Counted from the first letter of the stretch, positions 1 to 8,537 are shown. The stretch is DNA of 28,451 bases from CAZPMO01 sp964587515 (GCA_964587515.1 CAZPMO010000047.1:1-28451); one strand, 5' to 3'. Notes: generated by a model not told the origin, from the letters alone. Numbers and translations: made by a program.

Positions 1-118
1 CGTGAATCTCGCCGGGCAGGACTTCGAAATTCAGATTATCGGTCGCGACGACGCCGCCGAAACGCTTGTTCAGACCGTCGACCGTCAGGATCGGTTTCAC
101 TGTCGCCGCATCAGCCAT
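1..118 (-). CDS. livG: Liv-type ABC transporter ATP-binding protein, N-terminal fragment
   Basis: Only the first 39 or so codons lie in the window; the gene runs off the left edge. The visible peptide contains LTVDGLNKRFGGVVATDNL, which matches the first strands of a LivG-type ATPase, including the A-loop region before the Walker A motif (not reached). The family energises uptake of branched-chain amino acids or related carboxylates at the inner face of the membrane. Its start overlaps the end of the LivM-like gene by 8 bases, so the two are probably translationally coupled. Two consecutive in-frame ATGs (121 and 118) exist and either could be used. The family call rests on the short N-terminus and on operon position. 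Confidence 0.85.
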   Translation of the reverse strand, partial: MADAATVKPILTVDGLNKRFGGVVATDNLNFEVLPGEIH

Positions 119-1055
119 CATCGCGCCGCTTTCCGGGAACCAATCCCCACAAACCCTGCTTCGCGAACAGAATCAGGATGATCAACAACGGACCAAAAAT
201 GATCATCCAATGTTCAGTGATATCGGAGATGACTTCTTCGAACAGCAAATAGGCGACCGCGCCGAACATGGGGCCGAACAGCGTTCCCATGCCGCCCACC
301 AGCACCATGATCATGATCTCGCCGGATCGGAACCAGTGCATGAATTCGGGCGTCACGAATTCAGTGAGGTTGGCCAGCAGAAAGCCGGCCACGCCGCACA
401 TGGCGCCGGAGATGACGAAGGCGGCGAGCTTGTACTGGAAAGTCGGATAGCCAATCGCCGACATGCGCGGATCGTTCGATTGGCTGCCGCGCACCACCAT
501 GCCGAAACGCGAATTGATCAGCCGGTAGGAGATGTACATGCAGATCGCGAGCATAAATAGAATGAAATAATAGAGGTTTACGTCGTCGTTGATGTCGAAC
601 CACTCGAAAAACTCGCTGCGGTCGGTATTGATGCCGTCGTCGCCGCCATAAACCTCGAGACTGATACCTAGAAAATAAAGCATCTGGGTCAGCGCCAGCG
701 TGATCATGATGAAATAAACACCGCTGGTCCTGAGGCAGATCGCGCCGATGACCAGCGCCACCAGGGCCGAGCCGCCGACCGCGACGAAGAACTGGAGGAA
801 ACCGTTGGTGATCTCGTAAAAAGCGAGGATCGCGACGGCATAGGCGCCGATGCCGAGATAGGCGGCGTGACCGAAGCTGATCATACCGCCATAGCCCAGG
901 AGAAAATCGAGACTGACCGCCGCGATCGAGAAGATCAACATGCGCGCAGCCAGCGCCATGTAGAAATCGGCTTCCATTGCGATCGTGATCGGCGGCACCA
1001 ACGCCGCGATCAGAAAGCCCGTGAGAATGACGATAATTTTTGCCCGGCTCAGCAT
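111..1055 (-). CDS. livM: Liv-type ABC transporter permease (LivM family)
   Basis: This 314-residue, strongly hydrophobic protein has the LivM pattern. It has several membrane segments, and the conserved region DFLLGYGGMISFGHAAYLG near residues 50-70 is the family signature. A transport signature follows near residues 250-265 (MIMVLVGGMGTLFGPMFGA). It would form one half of the inner-membrane channel for branched-chain amino acids or other small carboxylates. It begins 3 bases after the LivH-like stop codon and its stop lies inside the start of the ATPase gene, so this is one operon. The order binding protein, LivH, LivM, LivG is standard. The substrate cannot be read from the permease. Confidence 0.93.
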   Translation of the reverse strand: MLSRAKIIVILTGFLIAALVPPITIAMEADFYMALAARMLIFSIAAVSLDFLLGYGGMISFGHAAYLGIGAYAVAILAFYEITNGFLQFFVAVGGSALVALVIGAICLRTSGVYFIMITLALTQMLYFLGISLEVYGGDDGINTDRSEFFEWFDINDDVNLYYFILFMLAICMYISYRLINSRFGMVVRGSQSNDPRMSAIGYPTFQYKLAAFVISGAMCGVAGFLLANLTEFVTPEFMHWFRSGEIMIMVLVGGMGTLFGPMFGAVAYLLFEEVISDITEHWMIIFGPLLIILILFAKQGLWGLVPGKRRDDG

Positions 1056-1058
1056 GGA

Positions 1059-1982
1059 TCAACCGGTCCTCGCCGGGAAAAGTCCTTCGGGGCGGAAGAA
1101 CAGCACGGCGGCCATGAATATATAAATCAGCATGGACGCCAGCGCCGGGCCGGCGGTCTGCGCGGCGTCCGACGAAATCATCTCGGCCAGCGTCGCGGGC
1201 AATATGGAGCGCCCGAGCGTTTCGAAAAGCCCGACCAGGATAGAGGCGACCACCGCGCCCCGGATAGATCCGATGCCGCCGATCACGATCACCACGAAGG
1301 CGAGGATCAGCATGTCCTCGCCCATGCCGGGTTCGACCGACAGGATCGGACCCGCCATCATGCCGGAGAAACCGGCGAGCACCGCGCCGAGCCCGAAGAC
1401 GATCGTATAGAGCAGCCGGATGTTGATGCCGAGCGCGCCGACCATCGGACGGTTGGAAGCACCGGCCCGGATCAGCATGCCGATACGCGAATGCGTAATG
1501 AGCAAATAGAGCCCCCCGGCGACAAGGAGGCCGGCGACGATGATCGCGACACGGAACATCGGGTAGGGAACGTCCGGTAAGATCTCGATGCTGCCGGCGA
1601 GGAACTCCGGAATGTCCATGGCCTTCATTTCCGGGCCCCAGACGATCCGGACGAATTCGTTGAAGAACAGGATCAGCCCGAACGTCGCCAGCACCTGATC
1701 CATATGATCGCGCTCATACATGGTGCGCAGCGTGATCACCTCAACCAACACGCCGGTGAGCAGCGCCGCCGGCACCATGACGACCAGGGCAATCAGGAAA
1801 CTGCCGGTCCAGCCCATCACGGTCGCGGCGTAATAGGCGCCCAGCATGTAGATCGAGCCGTGCGCCAGATTGACCACGTTCATGATGCCGAGAACCAGCG
1901 TCAGACCGGCCGAGATCAGGAAAAGGAACACCCCGAACTGAATACCGTTCAGGGTCTGCTCGACGATAAGCAGGAAACTCAT
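1059..1982 (-). CDS. livH: Liv-type ABC transporter permease (LivH family)
   Basis: This 307-residue polytopic membrane protein belongs to the LivH family. Near the N-terminus, GIMNVVNLAHGSIYMLGAY is the family hallmark. Near residues 220-245, LILAFVVIVIGGIGSIRGA is the conserved cytoplasmic loop that contacts the ATPase. It pairs with the LivM-like protein encoded 3 bases downstream. It lies 106 bases after the binding-protein gene, and that gap carries a terminator-like hairpin, so it is probably expressed at a lower level than the binding protein. No strong Shine-Dalgarno sequence is visible before the ATG at 1982. Its length is normal for the family. Confidence 0.93.
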   Translation of the reverse strand: MSFLLIVEQTLNGIQFGVFLFLISAGLTLVLGIMNVVNLAHGSIYMLGAYYAATVMGWTGSFLIALVVMVPAALLTGVLVEVITLRTMYERDHMDQVLATFGLILFFNEFVRIVWGPEMKAMDIPEFLAGSIEILPDVPYPMFRVAIIVAGLLVAGGLYLLITHSRIGMLIRAGASNRPMVGALGINIRLLYTIVFGLGAVLAGFSGMMAGPILSVEPGMGEDMLILAFVVIVIGGIGSIRGAVVASILVGLFETLGRSILPATLAEMISSDAAQTAGPALASMLIYIFMAAVLFFRPEGLFPARTG

Positions 1983-2043
1983 GGTGCTTTAACCCGCATC
2001 GGGAAATCGGTCCGGGAACTGTTGTTATTATTTGCGCAAGAAA

Positions 2044-2074
2044 ATCGGGGGCACCGCCGCACGGCGCCCCCGAT
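2044..2074 (-). terminator. Hairpin terminator/attenuator between binding-protein and permease genes
   Basis: A perfect 9-bp stem, ATCGGGGGC at 2044-2052 with GCCCCCGAT at 2066-2074, encloses an inner GCCG/CGGC stem (2056-2059 with 2062-2065). Read on the minus strand it is followed by ATTTTCTT, a short T-rich tail. It lies 15 bases after the stop codon of the binding-protein gene. Partial termination here would make more binding protein than permease, a common arrangement in such operons (inference). Confidence 0.75.
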
Positions 2075-2088
2075 CGGGATAACCCGGC

Positions 2089-3258
2089 CTACGGCCGCTT
2101 CATCTTGCACGTCTTGTAGTAGGCGTCCTTGTGATCCTTGAACACGACGCCCTTGGTCACGATCGTTGCGTTACCGCTGGCGTCCGCGACCACCGCGCGT
2201 TTGTAGAAGTTCTGGATCGGGATGTGGTTGGTGTTGTAGCGGAACTTACCCCTGCTCGGCAGGTAGGTCACCGCCTCCATCGCCTTGATCATGCCCTTCT
2301 TGTTGCTGAGGTCGCCATTGACGCCCTTGACGGCGGCTTCAAGCAGGAAGGGAAGGTCATAGGTCTGGGCCGCGAACAGCGACGGGTGGTAGCCGTACTT
2401 TTTCTTGAAGTCGTTGATGAACTTCTGATTGTCCGCCCGCTTCGAGGTCACGTCCCAATAGTTGGTGTGATACGTGCCGATCGCGTTCTTGCCCCAACCG
2501 GGCAGCGACAGATGATCGATCGTGAACACGCTGTAGAACGGAATGGTCTTGTGCATTCCGGCGGCGCGATACTGCTTGCCGAAGGCGACGCCCATGCCGC
2601 CCGGCACGAAGCCGAAAATGGCGGCGGGCTTGGCCGCGCGAATCTGCGAAAGCTCGGCCTGATAGTCGCGCTGGCCCAGACGATACAGAATGCGGCCCGC
2701 GACCTTGCCTTTGTAGTAACGCATGAAGCCGGTCAGCATGTCCTTGCCGGCCTGGTAGTTGGCCGAGATCAGGAACACGTTGTCCACGCCCTCGTCGCTC
2801 ATCAGCTTGCCCATGGCTTCGGGCGTCTGATCGTTGTTCCACGAGGTCGAGAAGAAATACGGGCTGCATTGCTTGCCGGCCATCGCGGACCAGCCGGCGT
2901 TGGTCGAAATCATGAAGGTCTTGTTGCGAACCACCAGCTTCTGGACCGCGGCCAGGATGTTCGACCACACGATGCCGGTGACGAAATGCACCTTGTCCTT
3001 TTTCAGCATCTTGGTCGCGACCTGACGGCCGACATCCGGCTTGCGCTGGTCGTCGCCGTAGATGACCTTGACGTCGAGACCGCCGATCTTGCGTCCCTTG
3101 TGATCGAGCGCGAGTTCAAGCGCGTCCTTCATGTGCTTGCCGTAGATCGCGGCGCCGCCCGAGAAGGTGTTGATGAATCCGATTTTGAGCGTTTCGGCCG
3201 TGACCGGTGTCGATGCAATCGACGCCGCCGCGGCGATGGCGATCAGTTTCCCTTTCAT
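2089..3258 (-). CDS. Periplasmic substrate-binding protein of Liv-type ABC transporter
   Basis: This 389-residue protein starts with a Sec signal peptide (MKGKLIAIAAAASIASTPVTA, cleavage after about residue 21). It then has the type I periplasmic binding fold of the Leu/Ile/Val family: LKIGFINTFSGGAAIYG at the first strand and VIYGDDQRKPDVG about 40 residues later. It should capture the substrate in the periplasm for the LivHM permeases encoded downstream. AAGGGGAGA just before the ATG is a good ribosome binding site. Members of this family also bind aromatic acids and amides. Its position divergent to a ring-cleavage operon makes such a ligand possible, but no residue proves it. Confidence 0.9.
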   Translation of the reverse strand: MKGKLIAIAAAASIASTPVTAETLKIGFINTFSGGAAIYGKHMKDALELALDHKGRKIGGLDVKVIYGDDQRKPDVGRQVATKMLKKDKVHFVTGIVWSNILAAVQKLVVRNKTFMISTNAGWSAMAGKQCSPYFFSTSWNNDQTPEAMGKLMSDEGVDNVFLISANYQAGKDMLTGFMRYYKGKVAGRILYRLGQRDYQAELSQIRAAKPAAIFGFVPGGMGVAFGKQYRAAGMHKTIPFYSVFTIDHLSLPGWGKNAIGTYHTNYWDVTSKRADNQKFINDFKKKYGYHPSLFAAQTYDLPFLLEAAVKGVNGDLSNKKGMIKAMEAVTYLPSRGKFRYNTNHIPIQNFYKRAVVADASGNATIVTKGVVFKDHKDAYYKTCKMKRP

Positions 3259-3416
3259 GACGTCTCCCCTTTTAACTTCGTTGTTCCGTTGTTTAAACCA
3301 GACGACACAGATATTACGTTAAACGACGCAACACAAGAACCCCTTGCTTGCAGATTACGATCGCGACGCAAATTCTGTTCGCGATTGAAGCAAGGCATGA
3401 AAAGGGAGGATACGGA
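3259..3416. promoter_or_regulatory. Divergent intergenic region with nested inverted repeats
   Basis: This 158-base spacer separates the minus-strand transporter operon from the plus-strand hydrolase operon and should hold both promoters. A minus-strand TAATAT (3311-3316) could be a -10 box, but no convincing -35 pairs with it. Nested inverted repeats lie nearer the hydrolase: CCTTGCTT (3342-3349) with AAGCAAGG (3388-3395), and inside them ATCGCGA (3360-3366) with TCGCGAT (3379-3385). The hydrolase ribosome binding site (AAAGGGAGGA, 3401-3410) follows directly. The repeats could be an operator or a leader hairpin. Confidence 0.45.
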
Positions 3417-4301
3417 ATGAATGACGGTTGGGAGCCCGGCGCCTATCGCAGCGTCTGGTCGGATCTGCTGGGGGTCAGCTTTTCGCAGGGTTTCGTGGAC
3501 GCAAATGGCGTCAGGACGCGCTATCTGCACGCGGGGTCGCGCGACAACCCGACGGTGATTTTCCTGCACGGCACCGGCGGGCACGCCGAAGCCTACGCCC
3601 GCAACCTCGCCGCCCATGGCGAACATTTCAGCACCTGGGCCATCGACATGCTGGGGCACGGGCTGACCGACAAGCCCGATTACGATTATGAAATCTCCCG
3701 CTATATCGATCACATCGCGGGCTTCCTCGATGCGATCGGCGCCGAAAAGGCGTCGTTCTCCGGGGAATCGCTGGGCGGCTGGATCGCCGCCGCCTTCGCG
3801 ATCGCCCATCCCGACCGGGTCGAGAAGCTGGTGCTGAACACCGCCGCCTCGGACCGGGTGAAGCCGGGGGCGCTGGAAAGCTTGCGCGCCTCGACCCAGG
3901 CCGCGGTCGACGACCCAAGCTGGCCGCTGGTGCGCACGCGGCTGGAATGGCTGATGTTCGACAATGACGATGTCCATGACGATCTGGTCGCGACGCGCCA
4001 AGCCATATATTCGAAGCCCGCGATGAAGGACGGCGTCAAGCGCATCCTCTGCCTGCACACGGTCGAGGCGCGGCGCGATTACGCGGTCACCAAGGAGCAG
4101 TGGAATTCCATCACCGCGCCGACGCTGGTGCTATGGACCGATCACGACCCGACCGCGACCGTCGATGTGGGCGAGGATCTGGCGGCGCTGATCCCGGGAT
4201 CGAAATTCGTGGTGATGGAGAATTGCGGGCACTGGCCGCAATTCGAGGATGCCGACACGTTCAACCGCATCCACATCGATTTCCTGCTGGGCCGCGACTG
4301 A
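3417..4301 (+). CDS. Alpha/beta hydrolase, C-C bond hydrolase-like
   Basis: A 294-residue alpha/beta hydrolase. It has an HGTGG oxyanion motif (residues 51-55), nucleophile elbow GESLG (116-120, Ser118), probable acid Asp244 and catalytic His272 in NCGHW. Size and motif spacing resemble the meta-cleavage-product hydrolases (MhpC/BphD group), which split C-C bonds after extradiol ring opening. The next gene is an extradiol dioxygenase 13 bases downstream, which supports that role (inference). I chose the ATG at 3417 because AAAGGGAGGA lies 6 bases upstream. An in-frame upstream start near 3348 lacks such a site and adds 23 unlikely residues. An esterase or dehalogenase role cannot be excluded. 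Confidence 0.88.
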   Translation: MNDGWEPGAYRSVWSDLLGVSFSQGFVDANGVRTRYLHAGSRDNPTVIFLHGTGGHAEAYARNLAAHGEHFSTWAIDMLGHGLTDKPDYDYEISRYIDHIAGFLDAIGAEKASFSGESLGGWIAAAFAIAHPDRVEKLVLNTAASDRVKPGALESLRASTQAAVDDPSWPLVRTRLEWLMFDNDDVHDDLVATRQAIYSKPAMKDGVKRILCLHTVEARRDYAVTKEQWNSITAPTLVLWTDHDPTATVDVGEDLAALIPGSKFVVMENCGHWPQFEDADTFNRIHIDFLLGRD

Positions 4302-4314
4302 CGGGAGAAACGCC

Positions 4315-5097
4315 ATGCCGCGCCAGCCGAGCCTGTTCGTCTCCCATGGATCGCCGATGATGTCGGTGGAAGACAGCCCGGCGCGGCGCTTTTTATGCGA
4401 ATTCAGCGCGTCGCTGGAGCGCCCGGAGGCGATCCTGATCGCCTCGGCCCATTGGGAGACTCCGTTCCCGGCGGTCGGCGCGGCGGCGCGGCTGGAGACG
4501 ATTTACGATTTCTACGGCTTTCCCCAGCCGCTCTATGAGATGAGCTACCCCGCGCCGGGGACGCCGGAAGTGGGTGCGCGCGCCGGCGCGCTGCTGGCGG
4601 CGCACGGCATCGATGCGGTCGCCGATCACGAGCGCGGTCTCGATCACGGCGCCTGGGTGCCGCTCAGGCTGATGTTCGCGGACGCCGACATCCCCGTTGC
4701 GCAAGTCGCCACGCAAGGCCATCTCGGCCCGCGCCATCACTACGAGATAGGCCGCGCGCTCGAACCGTTACGGGATGAGGGCGTGATGGTGATCGGCTCG
4801 GGCAATCTGACCCACAATCTCCACGAATTGCGCCGCGACGACCCGGAAGGCTCGGCGACGGAGGAAGTCGTCGCCTTCGCCGACTGGGTGTTCGACGCCG
4901 TCGCGCGCGGGCGCATCGAAGACCTGATCGATTATCGCGCGCTTGCGCCGCACGCCCAGTACAATCACCCGAGCGAAGAACATTTCCTGCCGCTGTTCAC
5001 GGCGTTGGGCGCCGGCGGCGATAACGGACAGGCCGCGCGCATACACGCCAGTACGTCGTACGGCGCGCTGTCCATGGACATGTACCGTTTCGACTGA
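4315..5097 (+). CDS. Class III extradiol dioxygenase, DODA/LigB-like
   Basis: A 260-residue protein of the LigB superfamily, closest in pattern to 4,5-DOPA extradiol dioxygenase (YgiD type). Candidate metal-ligand and active-site histidines are His11 (SHGSPM), His46 (SAHWE), His111 (LDHGAW), His167/170 (GNLTHNLHEL) and His218 (NHPSEEHFLPL). These enzymes open catechol-type rings beside the hydroxyl pair using a non-haem metal. The start at 4315 is preceded by GGGAGAAA. It lies between a hydrolase and a flavoprotein in one operon with gaps of only 13-14 bases. The ring substrate is unknown. Some family members are of uncertain activity, so the chemistry is inferred from the conserved histidines. 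Confidence 0.88.
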   Translation: MPRQPSLFVSHGSPMMSVEDSPARRFLCEFSASLERPEAILIASAHWETPFPAVGAAARLETIYDFYGFPQPLYEMSYPAPGTPEVGARAGALLAAHGIDAVADHERGLDHGAWVPLRLMFADADIPVAQVATQGHLGPRHHYEIGRALEPLRDEGVMVIGSGNLTHNLHELRRDDPEGSATEEVVAFADWVFDAVARGRIEDLIDYRALAPHAQYNHPSEEHFLPLFTALGAGGDNGQAARIHASTSYGALSMDMYRFD

Positions 5098-5111
5098 ACA
5101 GGAGAACCACC

Positions 5112-6089
5112 ATGATCCGGACCCGCGTATGTGAAATCCTGGGGATCGAACATCCGGTCGCGCTCGGCGGGCTGGGCGGTCGCTTCACGCACCCCGACAT
5201 GGTGTCGGCGGTCAGCGCCGCCGGCGGGTTCGGCGCCATGGGCTGTCACGGCTATTCTGCGAGCGAAATCCATGACGCGGCGGCGGCGATCCGCGAGGTC
5301 ACCGACTGGCCGTTCGCGCTTAATTTTCTGGTGTTCCTGATGGAGGAAGAGCCGTTCGAGGCGGCGCTCGCGGAAAAGCCGGCCGCGATCGCGCTGGCCT
5401 GGCCGCGCGCCGACCAGGACCTCAAACCCTATATCGAGCGCGCCCATGACGCCGGTTGCAAGGTCACGCTGATGGCCGGCGGCGTGCCGGAAGCGCTGCG
5501 CGGCGTCGAGGCCGGCGCCGACATCATCATCGCCCAAGGCACCGAAGGCGGCGGCCATGTGGGCTGGATGGCGTCGATGGCGCTGACCCCCATGGTGGTC
5601 GACGCCGTGGCGCCTGTGCCGGTGCTGGCGGCCGGCGGCATCGCCGACGGGCGCGGCCTCGCCGCCGCGATCGCGCTGGGCGCGGACGGCGCGCTGCTGG
5701 GGTCGCGGTTCCTGGCCAGCGACGAAGCGCCCATACACCCCAACCTGAAACAGGCCATCGTCGACAGCGACGGGCACGACACCGTGCTGACCGAAATACC
5801 GGACATCGCGCAGAACGTCGTCTGGCCGGGCGCCATGTCGCGGGCCCAGCGCAACCGGTTCGTCGAGCGCTGGGCGGGCCGCGAATGGGCGCTTCGCGAA
5901 TACCAGGCGGAAGCGGTGGCGCGGCTCATCAAGGCGCGAAAAGACGGCGACGTGGACGAGGCGGCGCTGTCGTTCGGCCAGGACGCGGGATTGATCGACG
6001 AGATTCTTCCGGCCGGCGAAATCGTCCGCCGCATCGTCCGCGAGGCCGAGGAAATCCTCTCAGACCGGCTTCCCGGTCTGATCGGGTAG
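5112..6089 (+). CDS. Nitronate monooxygenase-family flavoprotein
   Basis: A 325-residue TIM-barrel flavoprotein of the nitronate monooxygenase (former 2-nitropropane dioxygenase) family. Visible marks are the N-terminal GGLGGRFTHPDMVSAVSAAGG, the active-site loop GTEGGGHVG (143-151, His149) and the FMN phosphate-binding region VLAAGGIADGRGLAAAIALG (from about 171). The family oxidises nitronates with FMN and oxygen, but many homologues have other or unknown substrates. AGGAG lies before the ATG, and the gene is 14 bases behind the dioxygenase, so the three genes form one operon. Its last 30 bases overlap the end of the opposing EamA gene and form a hairpin. Confidence 0.9.
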   Translation: MIRTRVCEILGIEHPVALGGLGGRFTHPDMVSAVSAAGGFGAMGCHGYSASEIHDAAAAIREVTDWPFALNFLVFLMEEEPFEAALAEKPAAIALAWPRADQDLKPYIERAHDAGCKVTLMAGGVPEALRGVEAGADIIIAQGTEGGGHVGWMASMALTPMVVDAVAPVPVLAAGGIADGRGLAAAIALGADGALLGSRFLASDEAPIHPNLKQAIVDSDGHDTVLTEIPDIAQNVVWPGAMSRAQRNRFVERWAGREWALREYQAEAVARLIKARKDGDVDEAALSFGQDAGLIDEILPAGEIVRRIVREAEEILSDRLPGLIG

Positions 6090-6971
6090 ACGTTCGCCCC
6101 GGATCAGATAGAGGCTGGAGCCGATGATCACGGCGGCGCCGGTGACGCCCCAGATGTCCGGCGCCTCGGCGAACCACACCGCGCCGATCAGAAAAGCGTA
6201 GACGATGCGGAGATAATCGAAGGGCAGCACGAAGCTGGTCTCGCCGAGCCCGATGCCATGGGTGAACATCGACTGACCGACGATCCCCAGAAATCCGGTC
6301 AGGAACAGCAGGCCAGGTTCGGCCCAGCTCGGCGTCTGCCAGGTGATCATCGCCGGAATCAACGACAGCAACGTGGTGGTGAGCGCGAAGTAGAACATGA
6401 TCACCACCGTTTGTTCGGTGCGGGTCAGCAGCTTCACGGTCAGCACCACCACCGTGGCGCAGATGGTGCCGCTGAACGCGACCAGCACCCAGGGCTCGAA
6501 CCCGTCGCCGAACGGCCGTGTGATGATCAGCACGCCCAGGAACCCCGCCACCGTCACGAACCCGCGCCGCGCGCCGACCATCTCGCCCAGGAAAAGCGCC
6601 GCGACGACCACCATCACCAGCGGCCGCGAAAACTGGATGGTCACCGTATCGCCGATCGCCATGTGAATCAGCGCGAAGAAGAAGCAGAGATTGCCGAGAA
6701 AGCCGGACAGCCCGCGCGCGAAGTGCATCCCGGGCCGCGAGGTCTTGAGCACCCGAAAACCCAGCCGCCACACCACCGGCAGCATTATGATCAACCCCGC
6801 CAGGAACCGCACGAACACCACCTCGAACGCCGGCAGGGTCTGGCCGAGATGCTTCACGATCGAGGCCATCACGATCAGCAGAAACCCGCCCACGGTAACG
6901 CAGATGGCGCCCCGGATGTTGCGCGACAGTCCCGACCAGCGGGCGACGAGGGCGTCGTTCAGCGCGGCCAT
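6060..6971 (-). CDS. EamA/DMT-superfamily transporter
   Basis: A 303-residue membrane protein with about ten hydrophobic segments in two EamA halves, each of roughly 140 residues. The first half starts near residue 20 (GAICVTVGGFLLIVMASIVK). The second holds GLGETSFVLPFDYLRIVYAF and ends near residue 290. The family exports or imports small metabolites across the inner membrane; the substrate is not predictable. It starts 13 bases after the UbiD-family stop codon, so it is probably in that operon. Its 3' end overlaps the opposing flavoprotein gene by 30 bases. Confidence 0.9.
   Translation of the reverse strand: MAALNDALVARWSGLSRNIRGAICVTVGGFLLIVMASIVKHLGQTLPAFEVVFVRFLAGLIIMLPVVWRLGFRVLKTSRPGMHFARGLSGFLGNLCFFFALIHMAIGDTVTIQFSRPLVMVVVAALFLGEMVGARRGFVTVAGFLGVLIITRPFGDGFEPWVLVAFSGTICATVVVLTVKLLTRTEQTVVIMFYFALTTTLLSLIPAMITWQTPSWAEPGLLFLTGFLGIVGQSMFTHGIGLGETSFVLPFDYLRIVYAFLIGAVWFAEAPDIWGVTGAAVIIGSSLYLIRGERLPDQTGKPV
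6061..6080. terminator. Hairpin shared by two overlapping convergent gene ends
   Basis: CAGACCGG (6061-6068) and CCGGTCTG (6073-6080) form a perfect 8-bp stem with a 4-base loop. The hairpin lies inside the last codons of both convergent genes. Neither side has a clear T-tract, so it may slow or stabilise transcript ends rather than act as a classic terminator. A second small inverted repeat, GAGGA/TCCTC, lies just before it at about 6048-6059. Confidence 0.5.
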
Positions 6972-6984
6972 CCGGGGAAGCGCC

Positions 6985-8433
6985 CTACTCCCCCCTAGGC
7001 AGTTTCAGATCATCCAGCGGCGGCAGGCCGTATTCTTCCCAGTCGCGGGCGGTTTCGTGGAGCTTGTCCAGGGGCGGCAGGGAAATATCGGGAAAATCCC
7101 ACTTGCGGGTGGCGTCGACGATCACCTTGGCCGAGGTCTCCGCGCCCGGCGTGTCGTCGGGACCCAGCGATGAGGGATCGAGTTCGACCGAGGCCGTGCC
7201 TTCAATGATGCGCATGTCCTTGTCGGGGCGCACCCGCCAGCACATCACCCAGTCGCGCATGAACCCGTCCTCGATATCGATGTCGTCGTCGGTGACCACG
7301 ATCCATTTGAAATAGCTCATGCCCATATAGCCGAGCGTGCCGAACGCCGCCTGGTCCACATGGCCCGAATACATCTTCTTCATGGAAATCCACAAAGCGG
7401 CGGTGCAGCCGCCGGCCTCCAGCGCGTGCACGTCCGCGATGCCGGGAATGTTGAGATCAACTGTCAGATGCTTCTTCAGCCCGGCCTCCAGCAGCGCGCG
7501 CTTCATCATGGAGGATTCGCTGGGCGGGAACTGGCTGATGATCCCCATCATGATCGGGTCCTTGCGATGGGTGATGCAGGTCACGCGGAACACCGGCCCG
7601 TCGCGCCCGCCCGCCATATAACCGGTGAACTCGCCAAACGGCCCCTCGGGCTCCGTGCCCTCGGTGATCACCTCGCCCTCGATCACGATCTCGGCGGTGG
7701 CCGGCACTTCCAGATCCACCGTCTCGCATTTCACCAGTTCCACCGCCTCGCCCCTTATGCCGCCCGCCACGCCGAGCTCGTCGGGTCCGTAGCGCGACGG
7801 CGCCACCAGATACTGCACCGGGTCGGCGCCGATGAAGATCGCCGCCGGCATGTTCTTGCCAAGCCGCTTCCATTTCTCGAAATGAATCGCGCCGCCCCGA
7901 TCGGGCGCGCCGAACAGGATGCCGGTCTTGTCGCGGCCCTTGATCTGGCAGCGGCGGATGCCGATGTTGCGGCGGTCATTGTCGGGATCGCGGGTGACCC
8001 AGAGCGGCGTGAGATAGGGACCGGCGTCTTTTTCGGGCGTCCACACCGGGATCGGCAGCGCCTCCAGATCGATATCGTCGCCCTTTATGATCACGTCCTT
8101 GCACGGCCCGGTGTCGACCACCACGGGTTCGATGGGTTCGTTGATGCCGGTGATGACGCGCTCGTGGATGGCGCCCAGCGTGGGATCGCACCCCACGGCC
8201 GTGGCGATCATCTCACGCGAGGCCGCGACCACGCCGGCCACCACGCGACCGCCGGGAAAGCCCTTGATGTTGCGAAAGCCGATGCCGTAGCGCTTTTCCT
8301 CCGGCATGGCGCGGAAGATCATGCGCAGCACGGACGCGATCTCCCAGTCCTTGTCGACCTCCTTGTCGACCCAGCGCATCATGCCCTGCTGTTCCAGCAC
8401 GCCGAGATAGCTTCGCAAATCGTCATAGGCCAT
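6985..8433 (-). CDS. UbiD-family prenyl-FMN-dependent decarboxylase
   Basis: A 482-residue UbiD-family (de)carboxylase. It shows the cofactor/metal region NIGIRR (156-161), the GPFGEFTGY motif (264-272) with its conserved glutamate, and VIVDATRKW near the C-terminus. These enzymes use prenylated FMN, made by UbiX, to remove or add a carboxylate on aromatic or unsaturated acids. No UbiX gene is in this window. AAGGAAA lies before the ATG at 8433. With a Rieske oxygenase upstream and a transporter downstream, a role in aromatic acid breakdown is likelier than ubiquinone synthesis, for which a second, more canonical UbiD begins at 28139 (inference). Confidence 0.92.
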   Translation of the reverse strand: MAYDDLRSYLGVLEQQGMMRWVDKEVDKDWEIASVLRMIFRAMPEEKRYGIGFRNIKGFPGGRVVAGVVAASREMIATAVGCDPTLGAIHERVITGINEPIEPVVVDTGPCKDVIIKGDDIDLEALPIPVWTPEKDAGPYLTPLWVTRDPDNDRRNIGIRRCQIKGRDKTGILFGAPDRGGAIHFEKWKRLGKNMPAAIFIGADPVQYLVAPSRYGPDELGVAGGIRGEAVELVKCETVDLEVPATAEIVIEGEVITEGTEPEGPFGEFTGYMAGGRDGPVFRVTCITHRKDPIMMGIISQFPPSESSMMKRALLEAGLKKHLTVDLNIPGIADVHALEAGGCTAALWISMKKMYSGHVDQAAFGTLGYMGMSYFKWIVVTDDDIDIEDGFMRDWVMCWRVRPDKDMRIIEGTASVELDPSSLGPDDTPGAETSAKVIVDATRKWDFPDISLPPLDKLHETARDWEEYGLPPLDDLKLPRGE

Positions 8434-8537
8434 TTGTTCGTTTCCTTGCAGGCGGGATCGGGTAGAGGCTAGCAGGAGTGGCGGAATGTCGAAAGTTCCG
8501 GAAAGCCGGAAAGCGGACGGCGCGGACCCCGAATCCG

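Noticed and set aside
2131..3420. A 429-codon plus-strand frame opposite the periplasmic binding protein
   Set aside because: It shows no domain pattern, and the minus strand has a signal peptide, a ribosome binding site and the family fold.
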